From: Actinomycetes bacterium
Lineage (GTDB): Bacteria > Actinomycetota > Acidimicrobiia > Acidimicrobiales > Bog-793
Direction of reading: 5' to 3'
NCBI GenBank assembly: GCA_021796545.1
Contig: JAKABX010000007.1
Span: 1-35,891, forward strand
DNA length: 35,891 nt
Translations under genes and position numbers: made by a program
The notes under the pieces: model-generated
Databases searched by the model: none
Told to the model about the DNA's origin: nothing
The model's input: the letters and a program-made list of their open reading frames with translations, nothing else
Part shown: piece after piece, positions 1 through 9,021 of the stretch
How the letters are laid out: every line of letters starts with the position of its first letter
How positions within the stretch are numbered: position 1 is the stretch's first letter

Positions 1-360
1 GAGGAGGGTGAGGACGGCGACGAGATCGCCGAGGAAGACCTCCTCGTTGAGGAGACCGAGGAGGAAGAGGAGGCCGGTGAGGAGGAGGCGGAGGAGGCCG
101 GTGAGGAGGAGGCGGAGGACGAGGAGCAGGAAGCCAGCCTCGACGAGCTCCTGCGCGAGCAGTTCGCCGGCGCCGGCGCCGGCGAGGAGAACGAAGAGGA
201 CGAGGAGGGGCGCGCGGACGTCGTCACCCCCGGGGAGGAGCCGCCGCGTCCCCGGGGGGCGGACGAGTTCGTCTGTCGGTCCTGCTTCCTCGTGAAGCAT
301 CGCCGACAGCTCGCCGACCCGGTCCGCCTCATCTGCAAGGACTGCGCGGACCCGAGCTGA
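1..360 (+). CDS. C-terminal part of DUF4193-family protein: acidic Glu/Asp-rich stretch followed by CxxC...CxxC zinc ribbon (5' truncated by window edge)
   Basis: Frame +1 is open from base 1 to TGA at 358-360; ends DEFVCRSCFLVKHRRQLADPVRLICKDCADPS, the DUF4193 C-terminal pattern. The supplied ORF 8..295 is a different frame. Confidence 0.8.
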   Translation, partial: EEGEDGDEIAEEDLLVEETEEEEEAGEEEAEEAGEEEAEDEEQEASLDELLREQFAGAGAGEENEEDEEGRADVVTPGEEPPRPRGADEFVCRSCFLVKHRRQLADPVRLICKDCADPS

Positions 361-1422
361 GCACGTCGGGCGACGGCGCGCACGGCCCGGGCGACGCGGC
401 GCACCCGTCGACGCTCACAAGCGTTCCCTCCAGGCGAACCCCCGCGCCGAGAAAGAGCCCGGCGAGCCAGGCCGCGGCGTCGAGGTGGGCGGTTGGCGCC
501 GGGATCCGGTCGGAGGACGAGCCGGTTGCGAGCGCGGCGAAGACGAGGAGCTGGTCGGCGGCGTGCCGGTCGACCGAGGCGCCCGTTGCGAGGTCCTCGA
601 GCAGCATCCGGGCGACCTCGGCCCCGATCTCCTCGGCCCGGCGATGCGGTGCGCCGGCACGGTCCGCCCCGAGCCGGGAGCCCCCTCGAGCTCCGCGAAG
701 AGGGCGAAGGTCGCCCCCGCCTGCGCGGCGCTCGTGTCGTCGCGTTCTTCGATCTCGGCGGGGATCCCGGCTTTGGAGAGAACCTCGCGGGCGGATGCCG
801 CCATCCGGGTCGTCACCCTGCGGTCGCGCAGGTGCGACGCGAAGGCGATCCCCCACACGGCGCGCACCGCGCCGGCCCGGGGGCGCACCAGAGGCTGCAG
901 ACGCGCGGGCGCCGGCGGCACCGAGACGCGCAGCACGCCCTGACCACCGGGCACGTAGCCCGGACGGAGCATCTCGAGGCGCGCGCTCAGGCCCATCTCG
1001 GCCAGAGTCGGGAGCACGACGTGCTGGAGATGGAACAGCGACGGGGCGAAGTCCTGGAAGAGGCCGCCGCGAATCTCGATGTCGACGCCGCCTCCCCGGA
1101 GCGAGACCAATGGCAGCACAGCCAGGGCGAGAAGCGTCGCGGAACCCGCGGTGGCGATGTCGAAGTCGTAGCGGCCGGCAGGTCGTTGTGCTCCGGGGCG
1201 GAACGAGAAGGTCCGCGAACCGGCGGTCGCGCCCGCGAGGTCGCCCTCGACGAGCGCGCGGACAGCCTCGAGGACCGCGACGTGCTGGTGCCGCAGGCCG
1301 GGATGCGGCCGTCGGATGCGCGCGTTCGCGAGGGTGACCGGCCGACGGGTGAGCGCGGCGAGCACGGCGGCCTGGCGGACGATGCTCCCGCTCCCGCTGT
1401 GCAGGGAGCCGTCGATGCGCAC
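329..1422 (-). pseudogene. rtcA: RNA 3'-terminal phosphate cyclase RtcA, interrupted by one frameshift
   Basis: GTG at 1422 gives VRIDGSLHSGSGSIVRQAAVLAALTRRPV...GQGVLRVSVPP...ATFALFAELEGA. The frame then changes at the C5 run 681-685 and continues as GSRLGADRAGAPHRRAEEIGAEVARMLLEDLATGASVDRHAADQLLVFAALA. Adding one base at this run joins both halves. Confidence 0.85.
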
Positions 1423-1608
1423 GGGGTCGCGACGCGCGCCCGCGCGGACACCTTCCCCCGGGACCCCGCCTCCGTCCGTGCCGACCGTCTCGTCTCCCCG
1501 CGCGGGGACCATCGTGGCTCGCGCCCGGCCGGCGGGGAAGAGGCGGAGGTCCACCGCTCGACCCCTGGTGACCTTCTGCCCTTGCGCTCCGGTGGAGCCG
1601 GTTTGACC

Positions 1609-3732
1609 ATGACCTCGATGCCTCCCGCGCCCCCCCGCTTCCCCGCCCAGGTCCGCCGGCGCGACGGTCGCCTCGTCGCGTTCGATGTGGGGCGGATCGA
1701 GCGGGCGGTCGCAAGGGCCGCGCGGGAGGTGGGCGGCGCGGACCTCGGTCTCCCCGCCGCGATCGGGCGGTCCGTCGCCGTCCAGATGGCGAAGCGGTTC
1801 GGGCGGCGGCCCCCCGGCGTCGAGGCGATCCAGGATGCCGTCGAGCGTGCCCTCATGGCGCGCGGCAGCGACGACGTCGCGCGCGCCTACGTGCTGTACC
1901 GGGCCCGGCGCGCCGAGCTCCGGGAGCAGAAGGCCCTTCTCGGGGTGCGCGACGAGCTCAAGTGCTCCCTCGCCGCCGCCACCGTGCTGAAGGAGCGCTA
2001 CCTGCGCCGGGACGTGCATGGACGCCTTGTCGAGTCGACGGGCGAGATGATGGACCGGGTCGCCACCTTCGTCGCCGCTGCAGAGGACGACTACGAACTC
2101 GGCGCAGCCGCGCGCGTCGCGCCGCTCTTCTCCGCGCTGCTGCGCGACCTCGACTTCCTCCCGAACTCACCGACCCTCATGAATGCGGCGACCCCGATCG
2201 GGCTGCTCTCGGGCTGCGTCGTGCTGCCCATGGAGGACTCGCTCCGTGCGATCTTCGCGACCCTCGGTCAGGCGGCGGTCATCCACCAGGCCGGCGGCGG
2301 CACGGGGTACGCGCTCTCCCATCTGCGACCGGCGGGGGACCGCGTGGCCTCGACCGGCGGACGCGCGAGCGGGCCCCTGTCGTTCCTCTCGGTCTTCGAC
2401 GCGGCCGCCGCGGTGGTCTCGGGCGGTGGGCGACGCCGGGGGGCGAGCATGGCCGTCCTCGACGTCACCCATCCCGACATCCTCGACTTCATCGGAGCGA
2501 AGTCCGCGGCGTCCGCCGCGCTCAGCCACTTCAACCTCTCCGTCGGCGTCTCGGACGCGTTCATGCGCGCGGCAGAGCGCGGCGGCGTCCACCACCTCGT
2601 CAACCCGCGGACCGGACGGGTCGTCGGGCGGCTCCCGGCCAGCGGCCTGCTCGACGCGATCGCCGAGGCGGCGCACCGCAGCGGGGATCCCGGCATCCTC
2701 TTCCTCGACACGATCAACCGGGCCAACCCGCTGCCGGGAGCCGGGCGCATCGAAGCGACCAACCCCTGCGGCGAGGTCCCTCTCTTTCCCTATGAGTCGT
2801 GCAACCTCGGCTCGGTGAACCTGCCCCGGTTCGCGAAGGCGGGGCGCGTCGACTGGGAGCGCCTCGCGGCGACCGTGCGCCTGGCCGTGCGGTTCCTCGA
2901 CGACGTCATCGACGTGAGCCATTACCCCTTCCCCGAGCTCGAACGCGCCGCGCGCGCCACCCGGAAGGTCGGCCTCGGGATGATGGGCCTCGCGGAACTG
3001 CTCGCTGTGCTCGGGATCCCCTACGACAGCGACGCCGGCGTCCGCCTGGCCGCGCGCCTCGCCCGGCTCGTCGAGACCAATGCCCGTGCCGCGTCCGCCG
3101 AACTGGCGGCCCGCCGGGGTGCGTTCCCCCGCTTCGCCGAGAGCACGCTCGCCCGCAGAGGGGGCGCCCCGCTGCGCAACGCCCAGCTCACCTCCGTCGC
3201 GCCGACGGGCACGATCTCGCTGATCGCCGGGACGACGAGCGGGATCGAGCCGATGTTCGCCCTGGCCTATGTGCGCGCCGTGCTCGGCCGCCGGCTCGTC
3301 GAGACCAATGCCCTCTTCGAGGAGGTCGCCCGCGCCCGCGGCTTCTACAGCGAGGAGCTCATGCACGAGGTCGCACGCTCTGGGGGGGTCCGGGGGAACC
3401 CGCGGGTGCCCGCTGACGTGCGCGCGGCGTTTCCCACCGCGCTCGAGATCGCGCCGGCCCGGCATCTCAGGATGCAGGCGGCCGTCCAGCGCCACGTCGA
3501 TGCGGCGGTCTCCAAGACGATCAACCTCCCCCCCGACGCGACGAGCGCGGACGTCCGGGCGATCCTGCTCTCCGCATGGAGGGCGAAACTGAAGGGGATC
3601 ACCGTCTACCGCTCGGGCAGCCGCCCCGACGAGGTCCTCTCCCTCCTCGGAAAGGACGCGGCCTTGGAGGCGCCGGTCCGGGTCGACACGGCCTTCTCCG
3701 GCGGCTGCGGCGCCCACGCCTGCGAGTACTGA
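1609..3732 (+). CDS. nrdJ: Adenosylcobalamin-dependent (class II) ribonucleoside-diphosphate reductase, with N-terminal ATP-cone
   Basis: MTSMPPAPPRFPAQVRRRDGRLVAFDVGRIERAVARAAREVG (ATP-cone); SPTLMNAATPIGLLSGCVVLPMEDS; NPCGEVPLFPYESCNLGSVNL; GTTSGIEPMFALAY; Cys-containing C-terminus. Confidence 0.92.
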   Translation: MTSMPPAPPRFPAQVRRRDGRLVAFDVGRIERAVARAAREVGGADLGLPAAIGRSVAVQMAKRFGRRPPGVEAIQDAVERALMARGSDDVARAYVLYRARRAELREQKALLGVRDELKCSLAAATVLKERYLRRDVHGRLVESTGEMMDRVATFVAAAEDDYELGAAARVAPLFSALLRDLDFLPNSPTLMNAATPIGLLSGCVVLPMEDSLRAIFATLGQAAVIHQAGGGTGYALSHLRPAGDRVASTGGRASGPLSFLSVFDAAAAVVSGGGRRRGASMAVLDVTHPDILDFIGAKSAASAALSHFNLSVGVSDAFMRAAERGGVHHLVNPRTGRVVGRLPASGLLDAIAEAAHRSGDPGILFLDTINRANPLPGAGRIEATNPCGEVPLFPYESCNLGSVNLPRFAKAGRVDWERLAATVRLAVRFLDDVIDVSHYPFPELERAARATRKVGLGMMGLAELLAVLGIPYDSDAGVRLAARLARLVETNARAASAELAARRGAFPRFAESTLARRGGAPLRNAQLTSVAPTGTISLIAGTTSGIEPMFALAYVRAVLGRRLVETNALFEEVARARGFYSEELMHEVARSGGVRGNPRVPADVRAAFPTALEIAPARHLRMQAAVQRHVDAAVSKTINLPPDATSADVRAILLSAWRAKLKGITVYRSGSRPDEVLSLLGKDAALEAPVRVDTAFSGGCGAHACEY

Positions 3733-3751
3733 CGCGCCGGCGCGGCGCTCC

Positions 3752-4513
3752 TCAGCACGCCTGGCGTGGCGCGTGCGCGCCGGCCGTGCGCCTCGCGGCG
3801 GCCACGAGCGCGTCGAGACGAGCGCGGTGCGCGCCGTCCCAGTAGACGCGCCCGCAGGAGCTGCAGCGCCGGAAGCGGTGGAAGACCGCCCTCGTCCGTG
3901 GGGGGACGAGGGCAGCGACCTCCGCCTCGTCGGCGTCCGCGAGCAACCCGTTGCACGCCATGCAGCGGGTGTAGGGCTCGAGGCGCCCGCCGAGGTGGAA
4001 CCGGGAGACGACATCGAGGAGCTGTTCTTCCGGGTCGTCGTCGCGCACGAGCAGGGCGTCGGTGAGAACCCGCCGCTTGAGCAGCGCGCTGTCGCGGGTC
4101 AGCACGATGCGGCGCTCGCTGAGGGCGGCGGCGACGAGAGCCTCGTCGGGCGCGCGGGGATGAAAGCTCGTGTCGAAGCCGAGCAGGCGGAGGTAGCGGG
4201 CAAGCGTCGCGAGGTGGGCGTCCGCGACGAAGCGGCACGCACGCGGCACGGGGCGGAGAGTGCCGGTGAACGCCCCAAGATGCCGGAAGGCGGGGAAGAC
4301 GCTCACCTGGTCGCCGTCGCCGATCCGGTGGGAGAAGTCGACGCTCTCGCCGTTCACAAGGACGACCTCCACCTCGGTGTGCGGGACGCCGAAGCGCTCG
4401 ATGGCGTCCTTCACCGAAGGGCTGACGCCGAACTCGGCGCGCAGCTCGCCCCGGGCATTCCCGTGGGTGGCGAGGTCGTTCAGCTCGGCGTAGAAGCGGA
4501 GGTTCGCGACCAA
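3752..4513 (-). CDS. Mut7-C RNase domain protein with N-terminal Mut7-C ubiquitin-like domain
   Basis: LRFYAELNDLATHGNARGELRAEFGVSPSVKDAIERFGVPHTEVEVVLVNGESVDFSHRIGDGDQVSVFPAF (Ub-like) then CRFVADAHLATLARYLRLLGFDTSF...RIVLTRDSALLKRR...RCMACNGLL...RCSSCGRVYWDGAH (Mut7-C). Start (TTG 4513) is tentative. Confidence 0.85.
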   Translation of the reverse strand: MVANLRFYAELNDLATHGNARGELRAEFGVSPSVKDAIERFGVPHTEVEVVLVNGESVDFSHRIGDGDQVSVFPAFRHLGAFTGTLRPVPRACRFVADAHLATLARYLRLLGFDTSFHPRAPDEALVAAALSERRIVLTRDSALLKRRVLTDALLVRDDDPEEQLLDVVSRFHLGGRLEPYTRCMACNGLLADADEAEVAALVPPRTRAVFHRFRRCSSCGRVYWDGAHRARLDALVAAARRTAGAHAPRQAC

Positions 4514-4981
4514 GGGCCGCCCGCGCTCGGATGCGGTCGTCGACTCCCGCGGCGGCGGGGGCGGCGGTGGTCCGGGGGGCGAGTGGTCCGCGCCCGGCGC
4601 TCCCGGTGCTCGAGACGCACCAGCCTCCCCGGCGACAGCGCGTCCCGACCGGCGCGCTCGCGCACGGCCGGCTCCCGAAGACGCGGGACTCAGCGCCCAC
4701 CCCCACGCGGTCCGCCGCGTCCTCGTCGTCTGCGCACGCCCGGCACCCGTCCTCGCCCTCCTCGCCGGGCGTCCCCCCCAGGGGGCGCGCCCTTCGCACG
4801 CGTCCATCCTCGCGCCCGCTCTGGCGCTCGCGAGGCTCCGGTCGTCCGACGCACAGCGGTCCACGGGACCGCTCCCGCTGCGACGCGAGCTTTTCTCGCC
4901 CGAACGGTGCGCGACGCCGCAGGCTGCGCTCGACGGCAGGGCGGGCAAAGAACGCGGGGCGTCCTCTGCTCTCCCGGTTTG

Positions 4982-5722
4982 CTAGGCCCTACGGCCCTCG
5001 AGAAGTGCCGCGACGGCGTCGTGCGCGGCGTTGCGCAGGGCGATGTGTGCCCGCCAGCCCGTCCCCACGGGCTGAAGCGGGGCGCCGATGCTGACCCTCA
5101 CGTGCCCGGGACGCGCGATAGGCGGCCAGCCGGGGGGAAGCACCTCCCCGCTCCCGGCAATCGCGACGGGGACGACGGGGACGCCGGCGTCGACCGCCGC
5201 CTTGAAGGTTCCCAGCCGGAACGTCCGCAGGTCCGCCGTCTTGGCGAGCCCGCCCTCGGGGAAGCTCGCGATGCTCCGGCCCCGGCGCAGCGCCGACACG
5301 AGCGAGTCCGTCAGCGCGAGCGCCTCTTTGGTCGTGCCGCTGCCGACGAAGACACAGCCGATGCGGCCGAGGAACCGGCCGACGATCCGCATGCGTGCGA
5401 ACGCGGCGCCGACGACAAAGGTGAGGGGCACCTCGAGGGCGACGATGAGCACGACGCCGTCGATGAAGCTCCGGTGGTTGGCGACGACGACGAAGGGACC
5501 CTCGCTCGGCAGAGCGCCCTCGACGACGAGCGGGACGCCGACGAGTTGCCGGATCGTTGTCCCCGCGAGACGGACGACGCGATAGCGCCAGGCGATCGTC
5601 GAGGGAACGACGACCACGAACGGCCAGCACAGCGCCGCGACGAGGAGCGCGACCCCCGCCGCATACAGCGAGTACAAGACGCCGGGCACGCCCCGGCGCG
5701 CGCCGACGCCACCGGTGGTCAT
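4982..5722 (-). CDS. 1-acyl-sn-glycerol-3-phosphate acyltransferase (PlsC family)
   Basis: NHRSFIDGVVL (NHxxxxD motif), FPEGGLAKTADLRTFRLGTFKAAVDAGVPVVPVAI. Confidence 0.88.
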   Translation of the reverse strand: MTTGGVGARRGVPGVLYSLYAAGVALLVAALCWPFVVVVPSTIAWRYRVVRLAGTTIRQLVGVPLVVEGALPSEGPFVVVANHRSFIDGVVLIVALEVPLTFVVGAAFARMRIVGRFLGRIGCVFVGSGTTKEALALTDSLVSALRRGRSIASFPEGGLAKTADLRTFRLGTFKAAVDAGVPVVPVAIAGSGEVLPPGWPPIARPGHVRVSIGAPLQPVGTGWRAHIALRNAAHDAVAALLEGRRA

Positions 5723-6129
5723 GGCCGCCGCGTCAGCGCGCACGGCCGAGACCGTGCCGACGACACCTCGGGTGCCCGACGAGGCCCGCGCACAAGGGCG
5801 CCGCGCACAGACGGCCCGGGTGGCTGCCCCTGCCCGTGACGCCCCGGGGGGAGCGGCGCCACACTCCTGCACTGACGCTCTCGGTCGTGTGCGGCACTCT
5901 GTCGCATGCGGCGTTCCTTCCCGCCGGTGAGCCTGCCCGAAGCGCCACGAGCCCACCGGTGAGGGTCTCCTCCCCGCATGATCGCATGGCCGTCTGCCAG
6001 CCGAGTCCCTCACGCGGCCGGCAGTTCGCACCGCTGGCGCCGCCGGCGCTGGGAGGAGCCGCTGGCGGTCGCGGCGCAAAGCGATCCTGCGCCCGGGATG
6101 GGAGACGCCCACCCTGCGGCGACGCGGCT

Positions 6130-6720
6130 GCCCTGCCGCCCCTCGAGCCCGACCAGCGCCGGGTGGGCCTCGCCGTCCGCCGGCTCATGGCCGCGGGGCC
6201 CCCGCGACGCCGGCCGCGATCGCCAGCGCCACGGGACTCACCCCCGCGCGCGCCGCGAAGGTCGCGCGCGGGCTGCCGACCGCGACGGCGGTCGACGGCG
6301 AGGTGACCGCCTTCCACGGTCTGAGCTCGCCCCGGGTCGACACGCTTTGCGCGTCGGCGCGCGGAGCCTCGCCACATGGTGTGCCTGGGAGACGCTGTTC
6401 CTGCCCGCGCTCTCGGCCGCCCCGCTTGCGTCTCGTCCTCGTGCCCGGTGACCAAGGAGGCGGTCACCGTGGAGGTCGACTCGGGAAGGGGCGTGACCGG
6501 CGTCGCCCCTCAGGGCACCCTGCTCTCGTTCCCCGCCGCGCCGGCGCCCTTTGCCGGCGAGCTCGTCGCCGGCTTCTGCCGCTGGATCCACTTCCTCGCC
6601 GACGCGTCGGCGGTCGAGGCGTGGCTCGCGGGGTCCGGCACGAACTCGGACCGCCCGCCGATGATCGCCCTGTCGCTGGACGACGGCGGCGAGCTCGGCC
6701 GGCGCACGAATCACGCGGTC
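6130..6720 (+). pseudogene. Decayed organomercurial lyase (MerB)-like gene, at least three frameshifts
   Basis: Joined across frames: LEPDQRRVGLAVRRLMAAG / ATPAAIASATGLTPARAAKVARGLPTATAVDGEVTAFHGLSS / VGARSLATWCAWETLFLPAL / LGRPACVSSSCPVTKEAVTVEVDSGRGVTGVAPQGTLLSFPAAPAPFAGELVAGFCRWIHFLADASAVEAWLAG. Matches MerB order: winged-helix N-term, WCAxDTLFxPxLxG, FCxxxHFF. Confidence 0.7.
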
Positions 6721-6866
6721 TCCGGAGTCCCGGGGGGAGACGGGCGCGCCCGCCGGGCGCGCCCGGGAGCGGCGAACAGACCTGAAGCCTGGACCGCCAC
6801 ACGTGCCGCCCGGCACGGACCCGCGCCGCTCTTCTCCGCAGCGGCGCCGCTGGCGCGAACCTCCGC

Positions 6867-7568
6867 TCAGCGGCCGGGCGCCGGCTCCCACTCGGGCGGC
6901 GGCGTGCCGTACGCGGTGACGGACAGGAAGCGGACGGGAAGGCTCGGGATGCGCACGGGACCGTGGGGCACCTCGCCCTCGAACTGCAGCGCGTCGCCCG
7001 GGTGCAGCTCGTAGACGGCTCCGCCGTAGCCGTAGTCGATCTCACCCTCGAGGAGGTAGAGCAGCTCGGTGCCCGGGTGCTGGTAGAGCGGAAAGACCTC
7101 CGCTGCGCTCGTGAGCGTCACGAGCATCGGCTCCATACGCTTCGCCGGACCACGCATCGACCCGAGGAGTTGGTAGCGGTGACCCGAGCGCGTGCCCGGT
7201 CGCCCGAGCTCCGGGCCGGCCCCCGCGCGCGTGAAGAGCGCGTCGCGCTCCTCGTCGAGACCCTGGAACAAGGAGGTCACGGGCATCTCGAGCGCGGCCG
7301 CAAGACGGACGAGGGTGTGCAGGCTCGCTGACCCCTGGGCCGCCTGGACCTTGGAGATCATCGGCTTGGAGAGACCGGAGCGCCGCGCGAGCTCTGCGGC
7401 CGACAGGCCGAGCTCGCGGCTGCGGGTCCGCACGCGCCAGGCGATGACGGCCTCGAGCTCGCCCACGCGCGCTTCGCTCGTCGGCTCCCCGCCCTCCTCG
7501 ACACGGCCCGCCCGGCGCGACGTCGGGCGCGTTGCGGCCTTCTCGGACCGCCCGAGTCCCGTGTTCAC
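6867..7568 (-). CDS. XRE-family transcriptional regulator with C-terminal cupin domain
   Basis: RVRTRSRELGLSAAELARRSGLSKPMISKVQAAQGSASLHTLVRLAAALEMPVTSLF (HTH) then YQHPGTELLYLLEGEIDYGYGGAVYELHPGDALQFEGEVPHGP (cupin). Confidence 0.92.
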   Translation of the reverse strand: MNTGLGRSEKAATRPTSRRAGRVEEGGEPTSEARVGELEAVIAWRVRTRSRELGLSAAELARRSGLSKPMISKVQAAQGSASLHTLVRLAAALEMPVTSLFQGLDEERDALFTRAGAGPELGRPGTRSGHRYQLLGSMRGPAKRMEPMLVTLTSAAEVFPLYQHPGTELLYLLEGEIDYGYGGAVYELHPGDALQFEGEVPHGPVRIPSLPVRFLSVTAYGTPPPEWEPAPGR

Positions 7569-8077
7569 ACAGACGAACCCACGGGCTCGAGATCCCGCTC
7601 AGCTCCGAGCGCCGCGATCTCGCTGGCCGGGCGGGTCCGCACCCCTCGCTGGGTCTGTGCCTCGACCGCGACCGTGCGCGGTGCGCCCCGCCGGCGAAGC
7701 GGCGCCTCGAGGTGGAGGACGCCGTTCTCGCATCGGGCGCGCAGGTGCCCGGCGTCGCAGGTGCCCGGCAGGACGAAGCGCTGGAGGAACGAGCCGTGGG
7801 AGCGGTGCCGCTCGACCATCTCGACGCCGGCGGGCAGCTCACGCGCGACGGCGATCGTGACGACCTGCTGCTCGACGTTGACCTCGATCGCCGCCGGGTC
7901 GACCCCGGGCACGTCGAAGTCGAGGCAGAGCAGTCCCGGGTCCGCCACCCGGTAGACGTCGTAGGCGAGCGGGCCTTCGCGCGAGGGGACGACGGTCCCC
8001 GCCGCGTTCTCCGGCGATCGCCCGACCGGGAGCGGGCGGAGCTCATCCACAGGGTCGAAACGCGTCATCGGCATCAT
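7565..8077 (-). CDS. Hsp20/alpha-crystallin small heat shock protein
   Basis: YRVADPGLLCLDFDVPGVDPAAIEVNVEQQVVTIAVAREL...SFLQRFVLPGTCDAGHLRARCENGVLHLEAPL; start chosen at 8077 after AGGGAGGTG. Confidence 0.92.
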   Translation of the reverse strand: MMPMTRFDPVDELRPLPVGRSPENAAGTVVPSREGPLAYDVYRVADPGLLCLDFDVPGVDPAAIEVNVEQQVVTIAVARELPAGVEMVERHRSHGSFLQRFVLPGTCDAGHLRARCENGVLHLEAPLRRRGAPRTVAVEAQTQRGVRTRPASEIAALGAERDLEPVGSSV

Positions 8078-8115
8078 CGCCGCACCTCCCTGACAGAGAG
8101 ACCACTCGGTCACCC

Positions 8116-8143
8116 ATTATAAACACCGTTTCTCCACAGTGAA
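8116..8143 (-). promoter_or_regulatory. Putative sigma70-type promoter for hsp20: TTCACT-16 nt-TATAAT, overlapping an imperfect palindrome CACTGTggagaaACGGTG
   Basis: Reverse complement of 8116-8121 is TATAAT and of 8138-8143 is TTCACT; about 40 nt upstream of the start codon. Confidence 0.55.
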
Positions 8144-8259
8144 CCCCCACAGGCCCGGACCGCGCGGGACCGCGCCGGATCCTCCATCGGCACGTTGACG
8201 AGCGGCAATGGGGTCTTTGTCCCCTTGCCGGCGCATCGCGCCCCAGGCATGGTTGCGCC

Positions 8260-9018
8260 GTGAGCGCACTGTCGCCTCCGACCGTGGCGACGGCGGGCGC
8301 CGAGACGACGAACCGCATCGACCTCGTCCACGCCTGCCGCTGGTACGAGGCCGGGGCGCGCACGGTCAAGGCGGTCGACGACCTCAACCTGCACATCGAC
8401 GCCGCGGCCTTCGTCGTCGTGCTCGGGCCTTCGGGCTCGGGCAAGACGACCCTTCTCAACCTCATGGGCGCCCTCGACGCGCCGACGGCCGGCACCGTCG
8501 TGCTCGCCGGCCACGACCTCGCACGGGCGACGCGAGCCGAGCGGACCCGGATCCGACGCGTCACGGTGAGCTTCATCTTCCAGAGCTTCAACCTCTTCCC
8601 GGCGCTCAGTGCCCTCGAGAACGTGCAATTCGGGGCCGACGTCGCCGGACGGGCCCACGCGCGGGACATCGCACGTCAGATGCTCGAACAGGTCGGCCTC
8701 GCCGACCGGGCGGACCACTTCGCGCACGAGCTTTCCGGCGGCGAGCAGCAGCGCGTCGCGATCGCCCGCGCCCTTGCGACGGGAAACCCGATCCTGCTCG
8801 CCGACGAGCCGACCGGCGAGCTCGACTTCCACACCGGCGTGCAGATCCTCGGCCTTCTGCACGCGCAGTGCGACGCGGGCAAGACCGTCGTCGTCGTCAC
8901 CCACAACCGCGAGATCTCGCGCATCTCCGACCGCGTGATCGAGCTGTCGAGCGGCCACCTCGTCAGCGACGGCCCGCCGGCGGGCGGACGCGCCGAGGTC
9001 GAGCAGCTCCGCTGGTAG
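8260..9018 (+). CDS. ABC transporter ATP-binding protein (LolD/MacB type)
   Basis: GPSGSGKTTLLNLMGALD (Walker A), ELSGGEQQRVAIARALATGNPILLADEPTGELD (signature/Walker B). Confidence 0.95.
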   Translation: MSALSPPTVATAGAETTNRIDLVHACRWYEAGARTVKAVDDLNLHIDAAAFVVVLGPSGSGKTTLLNLMGALDAPTAGTVVLAGHDLARATRAERTRIRRVTVSFIFQSFNLFPALSALENVQFGADVAGRAHARDIARQMLEQVGLADRADHFAHELSGGEQQRVAIARALATGNPILLADEPTGELDFHTGVQILGLLHAQCDAGKTVVVVTHNREISRISDRVIELSSGHLVSDGPPAGGRAEVEQLRW

Positions 9019-9021
9019 CAG

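Noticed and set aside
20-140. GAGGAGG-type short repeats at the left edge
   Set aside because: Encodes the acidic Glu/Ala-rich linker of the DUF4193 protein; not CRISPR or a regulatory repeat.
1423-1608. Possible cobalamin riboswitch before the B12-dependent RNR
   Set aside because: Looked for B12-box-like sequence; none recognised in the short divergent intergenic region. An Infernal scan would be decisive.
3773-5839. 688-aa plus-strand ORF
   Set aside because: Antisense to Mut7-C and PlsC genes, both with clear motifs.
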